Assembly: GCA_902801425.1 (NCBI GenBank)
Contig: CADCIQ010000004.1
Span: 7,710 to 64,812, forward strand
Length of the DNA stretch: 57,103 bases
Direction of reading: 5' to 3'
Source of the DNA: an uncultured Bacteroidales bacterium
Lineage (GTDB): Bacteria > Bacteroidota > Bacteroidia > Bacteroidales > Bacteroidaceae
The translations under genes were made by a program, and so were the position numbers. Under the pieces are notes generated by a model. The model was given only the letters and a program-made list of their open reading frames with translations. It was not told the DNA's origin and searched no databases. Below are positions 16,930-23,668 of the stretch, in pieces (positions within the stretch are counted from its first letter, which is position 1; each line of letters starts with the position of its first letter).

Positions 16930-17859
16930 CTAAAGTCGTTGAATCCTGTAGATCACGTTATGCTCAAGGGCAAGGGGGCTGTTGTGAGCGAAGAAAACGA
17001 CACCTGATTCCGGGGTCTTGACTTCTTCAAGCACGGAGCAATCATAGGGGGCGAGTATCCGGGCGAGGGTATCGCCTTTATGGACATTCTGCCCGGCACC
17101 CACCACTCGATAGAATATTCCGGCACGGTGGGCGCGGATGTTGATAAGCTCCTCTTCCTCCATGAGAATGCTCTCGTAGCCAATGCTCCGCACCTCGTAT
17201 TGGCTCACGCCTATCTTGTTGAGAAAACGCAGTATGGAGTCTATTGTCTGGTCGGATGTGGAATGCTCCACATGGTTTGTCTGACCTGCATAGATGCTGA
17301 ATGCCTTGGTGTTCCATAGCTGCCAGTTGTAGTTGAGGAGCGTGGTGTCGTAGGGTAGGGGGATGCGTGTGGTGACGAAGGGAAGTCCGAAGAGTCGGGC
17401 AACGGCAATATCCTCATAGCCAGTCTTCAGGATGCGGACGTGCGGAACGAAGTCGCCCGGGATGTAGAAACTTGCCATCTGTATGCCGAACTCGAATCCT
17501 TCGAGGCACTTGAAGATAGCGGCAGCTATGCGCTGGGTTGTCTCGCCCTTGTCATAGCCGGGGAACATTCGGTTGATGTCGGTGTTGTCCATCGTCCAGA
17601 AGCGACGTGCCACGTTCATGGAAAATGGGTTGCATGAGGGGATGACGAGGATGCGCTTACCTTTGGCTATCTTGCCCTCAGCCTCAATCTCCGTAAGACG
17701 CTGGATTAGTCGGGCACAGATATACTGCTGCTGAATCTCATCGCCTCGCATAGCGCCTACGATGGCAACGGTTTTCTCGCCCTCACCGAACCAATAGCCG
17801 TTGATGCGGAACTCATCACGATAGGGTGACGACATCCTGTATAGTGTTACTTTTTCCAT
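16930..17859 (-). CDS. M14-family (succinylglutamate desuccinylase/aspartoacylase-like) protein lacking metal ligands
   Basis: A 309-residue homologue of the neighbouring deacylase at 18121-19056. The fold is kept: 'NPFSMNVARRFWTMDNTDIN' with 'RMFPG' matches 'DMNRIFPG' next door, and the C-terminal small barrel ('GAGQNVHKGDTLARILAP') is present. The zinc sites are not. The HGDE motif reads 'AMRGDE' (Arg38 for His), the 'LDVHSS' motif reads 'FGIQMAS', and the catalytic Glu in 'CLVAEMG' is replaced in 'FSIYAGQ'. I infer a non-catalytic partner or binding protein rather than a working hydrolase. It is last in the five-gene unit, 261 bp after its active-looking paralogue, and followed by a terminator. 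Confidence 0.85.
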   Translation of the reverse strand: MEKVTLYRMSSPYRDEFRINGYWFGEGEKTVAIVGAMRGDEIQQQYICARLIQRLTEIEAEGKIAKGKRILVIPSCNPFSMNVARRFWTMDNTDINRMFPGYDKGETTQRIAAAIFKCLEGFEFGIQMASFYIPGDFVPHVRILKTGYEDIAVARLFGLPFVTTRIPLPYDTTLLNYNWQLWNTKAFSIYAGQTNHVEHSTSDQTIDSILRFLNKIGVSQYEVRSIGYESILMEEEELINIRAHRAGIFYRVVGAGQNVHKGDTLARILAPYDCSVLEEVKTPESGVVFFAHNSPLALEHNVIYRIQRL

Positions 17860-17924
17860 TTGAAAATATATATTGAGAAAGGAAATCTGCTTGCGCTGAT
17901 GGGGGGGATTTCTGCTTGCGCAGA

Positions 17925-18095
17925 GTTGGGAAAGTAAATTGGAGGTAAATTAAATCAGTAAATTAAAACCTGTAAATTAGACGCGGCATTCGCCGCTGGG
18001 GAAATTAATTTATCAGAAATAATTTTAAAATTATAATTTACTGAATATAATTTACTGGCTTAATTTTTTTCCAATTTACTTTCCAAACAATTCCT
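17925..18095. repeat. Long imperfect inverted repeat between the two M14 genes
   Basis: The left arm GGGAAAGTAAATTGGAGGTA AATTAAATCAGTAAATTA and right arm AATTTACTGAATATAATTTA CTGG...CCAATTTACTTTCC are inverted around a GC-rich centre (GCGGCATTCGCCGC at ~17982). Outside it are two CTGCTTGCGC words on the left and CTCGCGTAAGCGAG on the right. It lies inside the operon and could form an RNA hairpin that separates expression of the two genes. Confidence 0.7.
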
Positions 18096-18120
18096 CGCGT
18101 AAGCGAGACCTTTCCTTCCT

Positions 18121-19056
18121 TCATTCATTAGTCTTAAAGATTCGTGCCATGAGAGAGCCTTCGTAAACGATAGGGTAGGCGCGGATGGTGAAGAGGAATC
18201 CGTGGCATGGGGAGACGACACGGCTGAGTATCTTTCCTTCGAGAGGTGATACTATCTGACCTATCTCATCGCCTTCATCAACCATCTTGCCTGTGGTCAT
18301 ATCGGTAAGGAAGATACCGCTTGCCTCTGCGTTGAGGAATTCTACGCTATCACCCTTGCATACATACGGCAGCTCTTTCAGTTGGGTGACATCAACCTCA
18401 CCGCTCCACATCTCCATTTCCCTCATGAGGTTGAGAATGCCTGTGACGAGTCGGATGCACATCTTACGGTTGATACGTTCGCCTACACCCATTTCTGCCA
18501 CCAGACAAGGCGTGCCTGTGGAGTTGAGCGAATGGGCAAGGGTGGATTCGAGTACGGTGGCAGCATCGTGAACCCAGATGAAGTCGATACCGAGATGATG
18601 GGCAAGAGGCACAAGCGTTTCCTCGTCATTCACGTTGATGCGCACCTGTGGCGTCTCACGTAGGTAGAGGTTGCTTGAATGAACATCGAGAACGAGGTCT
18701 GCCCCCTTTAGATCCTCAATGATCTGATAGGCAGCCTGTTCGGCAAGCGTGCCGTGCTTAATGCCCGGAAAAATGCGGTTCATGTCGAGGTCGAAGTTCG
18801 GAATACCACGCTGTATCGTGTCAATGCCGAGAGGATTCAGAGCTGGATAAATCTCAACCGTGCCGTTAAGATGATTGATATTCTCCTTGATAATCCTCAC
18901 AAGCTCGTAGCACACCATTTGTCCCTCGAGTTCATCACCGTGGGTACCTGTAACGATGCAGACGCGCTTCATGCCTGTACCGTTCTTTATTACGTTCTTC
19001 TGAATGCGAAACTGCTCATCAATAGGCAGTTCGGAAGAGATTATGGTTTTGATCAT
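18121..19056 (-). CDS. M14-family zinc deacylase (succinylglutamate desuccinylase/aspartoacylase-like)
   Basis: A 311-residue protein with the complete metal site of the family: 'TGTHGDE' (His39, Glu42), 'LVLDVHSSN' (His126) and the catalytic Glu188 in 'CLVAEMGVGE'. 'DMNRIFPG' at 91-98 binds substrate in relatives. A C-terminal beta-barrel ('VCKGDSVEFLNAEASGIFLT') follows. Members hydrolyse N-acyl amino acids or related amides; the substrate here is unknown. The ATG at 19056 is chosen because the frame upstream runs only through repeat DNA (19067-19197). It is the fourth gene of the unit, after the transglutaminase and before its zinc-less paralogue, which suggests trimming or removal of something added by the ATP-grasp protein. 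Confidence 0.88.
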   Translation of the reverse strand: MIKTIISSELPIDEQFRIQKNVIKNGTGMKRVCIVTGTHGDELEGQMVCYELVRIIKENINHLNGTVEIYPALNPLGIDTIQRGIPNFDLDMNRIFPGIKHGTLAEQAAYQIIEDLKGADLVLDVHSSNLYLRETPQVRINVNDEETLVPLAHHLGIDFIWVHDAATVLESTLAHSLNSTGTPCLVAEMGVGERINRKMCIRLVTGILNLMREMEMWSGEVDVTQLKELPYVCKGDSVEFLNAEASGIFLTDMTTGKMVDEGDEIGQIVSPLEGKILSRVVSPCHGFLFTIRAYPIVYEGSLMARIFKTNE

Positions 19057-19066
19057 AGAGAATAAG

Positions 19067-19197
19067 AAGCCCCTAACCCCGACCCTTCCCCCGCTCGGGG
19101 GAAGGGAGCAAGTTTGTATTTCCAATCATTGCCTTTCCGTGAATAGATGTAACTACTCCCTTCCCCCGAGCGGGGGAAGGGTAGGGGTTAGGGGCTG
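19067..19197. repeat. REP-like repeat family D, facing pair
   Basis: Two copies face each other: GCCCCTAACCCCGACCCTTC-CCCCGCTCGGGGGAAGGG (left) and CCCTTCCCCCGAGCGGGGGA-AGGGTAGGGGTTAGGGGC (right). Each is itself a palindrome (CTTCCCCCgctCGGGGGAAG). They fill the gap between the transglutaminase and deacylase genes. Confidence 0.85.
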
Positions 19198-19202
19198 ACC
19201 GT

Positions 19203-19982
19203 TTATATTGCCTTTAATATTACATTAATCTTCGTTTCCTGATTCGAGAACCCGTTGTATTGCCCGCGTGAAACTGGGCAGTCGGCAGCATCACGTCCGT
19301 GGGCGAGTTTCACGTAGCCAAAGTCAATCCTGTGGTCGTAGGTAGGGTCGAAACCGAACCAGTAGTTCTGCTGGGCATCGAATACCTCTACCCATGCGTG
19401 AGTCTCACCAGTTCCCTCAACGAATCCGCAGACGTACCGCGCAGGAATACCGAAATGACGGCATACGGCAATCATGAGATGCGCAAAGTCCTGACAAACA
19501 CCCTGCCCCGAATCAATGACCTCCTGTGCCGTTGTCTCTATGTCGGTGGAATGAGGCACGTAGGCAAGGATGGAATTGATATGATGCATAATGGACTCCG
19601 CCCTTTCCATACAACTCATTTCAGCCCTCGGGAGATTGAAACTTAATGAAGTAAATGTATGAAGGTTTGTGAGGTGTGTTGGCTGGAGCCAGATGGAAAT
19701 AGGCAAGGAGTCACTATGTATCCTGTATGTCTGCATTGAGACAATTCCTGTGCTTACGTAAGCAAGGGATTGGTGTGGTTCACGGTTGCCTCCATAGACG
19801 ATACGGTTTTTGAATGTGTCTGTACCGTGGTGCTTCCAGTAGTCGGGAGGCAGAACCAGATGCTCCTCTTCTACGTTCATATACTCGCCTAATACTGGCT
19901 GGCAACGAATGAGGAATTCATGGTTGCCGACAGGCTCGGAGAATGATACGATGGTGTTGTAACAGTACAGGTATCTTTTCAT
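19203..19982 (-). CDS. Transglutaminase-like cysteine protein
   Basis: A 259-residue protein. The N-terminal ~120 residues are the strand-rich domain that commonly precedes bacterial transglutaminase cores ('YNTIVSFSEPVGNHEFLIRC'). The catalytic core has Cys163 in 'SGQGVCQDFAHLM', His195 in 'GETHAWVEVFD' and Asp212 in 'GFDPTYD', the full triad. Such proteins are transferases or peptidases acting on amide bonds. Its ATG overlaps the stop of the alpha-E gene by 4 bp (ATGA), so translation is coupled. Association of this family with alpha-E and circularly permuted ATP-grasp proteins is known across bacteria. No signal peptide; cytoplasmic. Confidence 0.9.
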   Translation of the reverse strand: MKRYLYCYNTIVSFSEPVGNHEFLIRCQPVLGEYMNVEEEHLVLPPDYWKHHGTDTFKNRIVYGGNREPHQSLAYVSTGIVSMQTYRIHSDSLPISIWLQPTHLTNLHTFTSLSFNLPRAEMSCMERAESIMHHINSILAYVPHSTDIETTAQEVIDSGQGVCQDFAHLMIAVCRHFGIPARYVCGFVEGTGETHAWVEVFDAQQNYWFGFDPTYDHRIDFGYVKLAHGRDAADCPVSRGQYNGFSNQETKINVILKAI

Positions 19983-20677
19983 ATCTTAATCATTTTGTTA
20001 ATACATTGTGCGACCTTCTGCCTGTATTCCACGTCAGAGAGGTCGAAAGCCTCTTCTACGATGAGCGCGTCGAGTTGTCCGGCAACATCGCTGTCAACCG
20101 ATGCCGGCAGTTCGTTGAGGTATTTCTTCAGATGTTTGTAAGCGAGGGTTATGCGCTTGAAATCGTTGCCGTAGCGTAGCATCATGTCGAGAAACTCCAC
20201 ATGACGGCCTATCATCATAATGTTGAGTATGCGGGTGTTGTATATGCGCTGTTCGGCAGAGCCCCAGAAGGCAAGCGACCAGTCGGTGATGTACTGGAGA
20301 AGCGTCATGTTTATCTTGTTCTCCATCTTGCATTTCTTCATCAAGGCAATGCTCATCTCTATGTATGACAGCGTCTCTGTGTATATGTCCTCGCGAAGGA
20401 GAATGGCATTGTCCATAGCACGGTTGAGGGCAGAGAACACGCTTGAAGGGTTTGTCTCGTCATATACCATTCCAAGTGCGAACTCCTCATTGTTTGGATA
20501 GTTATGCGTCGGGTCGAGCATTTCCCTGAGAGTGTGGTAGCTCTCTGGATTACCGTCAATCATCTGGTCGTAGCACTTACGCAGAAAGTGCAGCGTCATA
20601 TAGACACGCTCCTGATAACGACCGAGCCAGTATAGTTGATTGGCTTTGCTTGCAGATATAATTAAGTTCTTTACCAT
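19979..20677 (-). CDS. Alpha-E domain protein
   Basis: A 232-residue all-helical protein. The typical start of the alpha-E domain is present: 'SKANQLYWLGRYQERVYMTL' (with Arg/Glu pairs), followed by 'DETNPSSVFSALNRAMDNAI' and 'SYIEMSIALMKKCKM'. The biochemical role is unknown. These proteins nearly always sit beside a circularly permuted ATP-grasp gene and are thought to act with it. The ATG at 20677 is used; an in-frame extension upstream comes from repeat DNA. The gene overlaps the transglutaminase start by 4 bp and follows the ATP-grasp stop by 121 bp of repeats. Confidence 0.88.
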   Translation of the reverse strand: MVKNLIISASKANQLYWLGRYQERVYMTLHFLRKCYDQMIDGNPESYHTLREMLDPTHNYPNNEEFALGMVYDETNPSSVFSALNRAMDNAILLREDIYTETLSYIEMSIALMKKCKMENKINMTLLQYITDWSLAFWGSAEQRIYNTRILNIMMIGRHVEFLDMMLRYGNDFKRITLAYKHLKKYLNELPASVDSDVAGQLDALIVEEAFDLSDVEYRQKVAQCINKMIKI

Positions 20678-20695
20678 AATTTCAAAAGATTTGAA

Positions 20696-20806
20696 GCCCA
20701 CCCAGGCCCTCCCAAAGGGAGGGATGCGATATACCTTTTTCCGCTAAAAAAGTGAGCTTGAGTTACTATAAAACATCCTTCCCTTTGGGAAGGCTTGGTT
20801 AGGCTT
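20696..20806. repeat. Facing pair of REP-like repeats B and A
   Basis: Left, family B: GCCCACCCAGGCCCTCCCAA-AGGGAGGGATGCGATATA. Right, family A inverted: ACTATAAAACATCCTTCCCT-TTGGGAAGGCTTGGTTAGGC. The right unit overlaps the end of the ATP-grasp gene and supplies its stop codon (TAA within GCCTAACC). Confidence 0.85.
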
Positions 20807-22133
20807 CCAGAGCTACCCACGTATCCTTGAATCCACCGCCTTGCGATGAATTGACCACATAACTGTTGGGATTGCGAGAGAAACGGGTCAGGCCGCTCTT
20901 CCATACTTTTACGTTCTTGCTGCTGCTTATCACGAAAGCGCGGAGGTCTGCCTTGCGCCATACAAGCTCGTTGCCTTCAAGAATCTCAAGATCCTTGAAT
21001 TCCACAACTTCCTGTGCTATCCATCGACGAGGCTCCTTTATCACGAGTTCCTTGAGTTCGGCAAGTTTCTCGGGTGAAAGTTCGCTTCCGAACACTACAC
21101 CATAGCCGCCAGCTTCGCTCACATCCTTTATGACAAGTTTGTCGATGTTGGCAAGCACATAGTCGTAATCCTCCTTGAAATAAGGCAGATAGGTAGGGGC
21201 ATTCTGTAATATGCTATCCTCCCCGAGATAGTATTTCACCATCTTAGGCACAAAATAGTATATGCCCTTATCGTCAGCCACTCCGTTTCCTATGCCATTG
21301 ATCAGAGCCACGTTGCCAGCCTTGTAAGCCTGCATCACGTTAGGTATTCCGAGCAAAGAAGACGATTCAAAGACCATAGGATCCATGTATTCGTCGCTTA
21401 TACGGCGATAGATGCAACCCACGCGCGTCTTCTCACGGAACATTCCGGCATAATATACAATGTCGTTCTCAACGAACAAATCACCAGGGTAGGCGAGCGT
21501 TGCGCCCGTCTTTTCTGCAAGATACGAATGCTCGAAGAATGCGGAGTTATAGCGGCCTGGGGTGAAGATGACGGAAATGCCACGGTTATCGTTCATATCG
21601 TCCATCATATTGCGGAGAAGGTCGGCATAGTCGCGGTTGTCGGCAATGGCGTTCGTGGCGAATGTGGAAGGTGACACCTTACGGCTCACGCTTCTTGCTA
21701 TCATCGGATAGCTTGCACCTGAAGGGATGCGGAGGTTATCCTCTAATACATACCATTTATCATCCTTACCCTCCACAAGGTCGATTCCTGAAATATGTGA
21801 GTAAATCTTTCCTTTTGGACTGATGCCCTCACATTCAGGCATATAGCCTTTTGAAGAATAAACGAACTCCTCTGGCACGATGCCATCCTTGATGATGTTC
21901 TTCTCGTGATAGATGTCCCATAGGAACATGTTGAGAGCCTTCACACGCTGACTGAGTCCTTTTTCAAGATATTCCCAGTCGTTGTGGCTAATCACTCTCG
22001 GGACGGAATCAAATGGAAAGAGCTGTTCGTTGAATATACCGTTCTTGTAAACCCCGAAACGAACTCCATAACGCTCCATCCATCTGTTTACGGTGTCCCT
22101 GCTACTTGTTAATTCTTTAATGTTGATACTCAT
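20799..22133 (-). CDS. Circularly permuted ATP-grasp protein (type 2; DUF404/DUF407 region)
   Basis: A 444-residue predicted amide-bond ligase. Features of the circularly permuted ATP-grasp family: 'RFGVYKNGIFNEQLFPFD', 'HISGIDLVEGKDDKWYVLED' followed by 'NLRIPSG', 'RVGCIYRRISDEYMDPMVFE', 'ALINGIGNGVADDKGIYYFV', 'VIKDVSEAGGYGVVFG', 'RAFVISSSKNVKVWKSGLTR' and 'NSSQGGGFKDTWV' at the C-terminus. Length is close to the ~460-480 residues usual for the family. It is the first gene after the promoter at 22255-22285 and heads the alpha-E/transglutaminase/M14 unit. The last residues ('VALEA') and the stop codon lie in or at the edge of a REP-like repeat. Substrates are unknown; by family, ATP-dependent joining of an amino group to a carboxylate. 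Confidence 0.9.
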   Translation of the reverse strand: MSINIKELTSSRDTVNRWMERYGVRFGVYKNGIFNEQLFPFDSVPRVISHNDWEYLEKGLSQRVKALNMFLWDIYHEKNIIKDGIVPEEFVYSSKGYMPECEGISPKGKIYSHISGIDLVEGKDDKWYVLEDNLRIPSGASYPMIARSVSRKVSPSTFATNAIADNRDYADLLRNMMDDMNDNRGISVIFTPGRYNSAFFEHSYLAEKTGATLAYPGDLFVENDIVYYAGMFREKTRVGCIYRRISDEYMDPMVFESSSLLGIPNVMQAYKAGNVALINGIGNGVADDKGIYYFVPKMVKYYLGEDSILQNAPTYLPYFKEDYDYVLANIDKLVIKDVSEAGGYGVVFGSELSPEKLAELKELVIKEPRRWIAQEVVEFKDLEILEGNELVWRKADLRAFVISSSKNVKVWKSGLTRFSRNPNSYVVNSSQGGGFKDTWVALEA

Positions 22134-22254
22134 CTCAATAAAAATGTGTTTGTGTTGTTGTTTTACCTAATGTTATATTTTCAACTGCTTTTTTCGCGCG
22201 AAAGAAATTGGGCTTGTTGCTTGCAGAACGATGCCCGTCTCTGATTTTCAAGTG

Positions 22255-22285
22255 CAAAGATATGCAAAATGTAATAAAAATCCAA
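22255..22285 (-). promoter_or_regulatory. Predicted promoter of the ATP-grasp unit
   Basis: On the minus strand, TTG (22283-22285), 20-bp spacer and TATCTTTG (22255-22262). Start near 22248, leaving a leader of about 115 nt before the ATG at 22133. The leader includes TTTCGCGCGAAA (~22191-22202), a small palindrome. Confidence 0.7.
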
Positions 22286-22414
22286 GAAAAGTTAGCAGAA
22301 TGATAAGTTTAAAATCTTATAAATGACAAAGTGAAAATTATACAGAGTAAAATATTTCAAAGTGTAATTTGTGCGTGCAGCAAATCTTACAAATCGTAAG
22401 TTCCTTATGAAAAA

Positions 22415-23255
22415 TTATTGGCATCCTGTAAACAACGTAAAACATATCCGAAGTGCTTGAAACAGAGTATTTCGAATATTCAGTTTCTTCTGTAGGCCCA
22501 TAAATTTACTTCAATAACAAGTAACGGGTAACAATAAGAAAAAATAGTGTAAACAGCCTGCCTATTTTATATTTCTATATATAATAAGGTATATAAACTC
22601 CTTAGAAAGATTCAGTAAAATTTTGGGGCATACACTAAAATCCTTATTGTTACCCGTTACCTGTTACTGGTCGTGATAATCTTGCTTGTTGAGCGAGATG
22701 CCAATTATAACTTGCTGTCATATAAGACAAAGATAATGAGGTTGTTATGTATAAGATAGGGGACGTGATATAGGCGACTGATAGTCTCGATAACATAACA
22801 ATAAGCAATAATTCATGGCAGATTCATCTTATTCTGTATGCTTGAAAAACGATGTAAAGACGCGGAAAATGCTTTGGTAACAATAATTCCGTTAGTTTCA
22901 ATAGCAATCATAAAATGCACATTATCCTTCAAAAGAACGTGAAAACCATTCCGTAATCATCCCCGGAATTAATACAGGCTTCAATGAGATTGTACGATAA
23001 CTTTAAACTCCCTAAGATGTAGTTCCGTTGTACCTCCGTTGTAAATCCGATGTACTTCCCATCTTCCTTCGCTCTACAATAGGCGAAATAGCGAAGGCAT
23101 AGCGAAGGCAGAACGAAGGCATAGCGAAGGCGTTTCTAACCATACAGTAACAAGTAACAGGTAACAATAAGGATTTTAGTGTTAGCGTACCTCATTTCAG
23201 ACATACCCCCCTAAATTTATCTAATCAAAAAAATCCTATCGGACAGCAATAATGA
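22415..23255. repeat. 0.8-kb duplicated non-coding segment, copy 1
   Basis: This stretch aligns by eye along most of its length with 36905-37760, same orientation, with many scattered substitutions. Shared landmarks in order: CCGAAGTGCTTGA, AGTTTCTTCTGTA, AAGTAACGGGTAACAATAAG, AATAAGGTATATAAACTCCT, CACTAAAATCCTTATTGTTA, CTTGCTTGTTGAGCGAGA, TGTATGCTTGAAAAACGATG, GGTAACAATAATTCCGTTA, CAGTTCCGTTGTACCTCCGT-like, GAAGGCAGAACGAAGGCA and AACAGGTAACAATAAGGATT. The segment 22630-23190 is bounded by inverted copies of CACTAAAATCCTTATTGTTA. Just beyond, TCGGACAGCAATA matches the 3' end of the lipoprotein gene at 37720, here decayed. No gene was recognised. Confidence 0.8.
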
Positions 23256-23310
23256 AAAAAAGATGTAGCTTTGCGTGCCATTTCTAATGGCTAACTTGCT
23301 TATGGTCAAT

Positions 23311-23371
23311 AAAAAAGGGTCACCGCTGTGACCCAATCTTTGTTAACCTTAAATCTAATACTATGAAAAAC
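23311..23371 (-). ncRNA. Candidate ~60-nt small RNA with own promoter and terminator
   Basis: On the minus strand a consensus promoter (23378-23409) is followed within ~60 nt by a strong intrinsic terminator, GGGTCACAGCGGTGACCC plus six Ts (23311-23334). There is no reading frame between. The transcribed part includes TAGTATTAGATTTAAGGTTA, a phrase I recall from leaders in other Bacteroidales. It may be a free small RNA, a premature-termination leader whose gene has been lost, or simply a terminator with a chance promoter. Confidence 0.5.
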
Positions 23372-23377
23372 ACGATG

Positions 23378-23409
23378 CAAAGATAAAAAGTTTTTTCCTC
23401 TTGTGCAAA
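23378..23409 (-). promoter_or_regulatory. Promoter of the candidate small RNA
   Basis: On the minus strand, TTTG (23406-23409), 20-bp spacer and TATCTTTG (23378-23385): a full match to the Bacteroidetes pattern. Confidence 0.7.
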
Positions 23410-23480
23410 TTTTTCAAAGTAAAAGTGTATTATTTACATTAATTTCTCAGATTTTGATAAGTAAAGTTTGCAAATTAAAA

Positions 23481-23668
23481 GCCTAACCAACAGCCCCTCA
23501 CCCGCCTTTCAGGCACCCTCTCCCCAAGGGGCGAGGGGGAAGTTAGTCTCTTAAATCTGCGAATATTCACAATTGAGGTTTATTTCGTGGCGAACAAATG
23601 TAACTTTTCCCTCGCCCCTTGGGGAGAGGGTGTCACATAGTGACGGGTGAGGGGCTGTTGGTTAGGCT
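23481..23668. repeat. REP-like repeat family C, facing pair
   Basis: Left: GCCTAACCAACAGCCCCTCA CCC...CTCTCCCCAAGGGGCGAGGG. Right: CCCTCGCCCCTTGGGGAGAG GGTGTC...GGGTGAGGGGCTGTTGG TTAGGC. The two face each other across ~60 bp (containing GTAACTTTTC/GGAAGTTAG). The right edge touches the stop codon of the PLD gene. A homologous pair is at 44185-44369. Confidence 0.85.

Noticed and set aside
18121-19125. Longer start for the active M14 gene at 19125
   Set aside because: The extra 23 residues come from a family D repeat and begin at a TTG; the family starts near the ATG at 19056.
23363-23386. Seven-codon plus-strand frame (ATGAAAAACACGATGCAAAG then ATAA)
   Set aside because: Its sequence is explained by the minus-strand promoter -7 box and the start of the candidate small RNA; no sign of translation.
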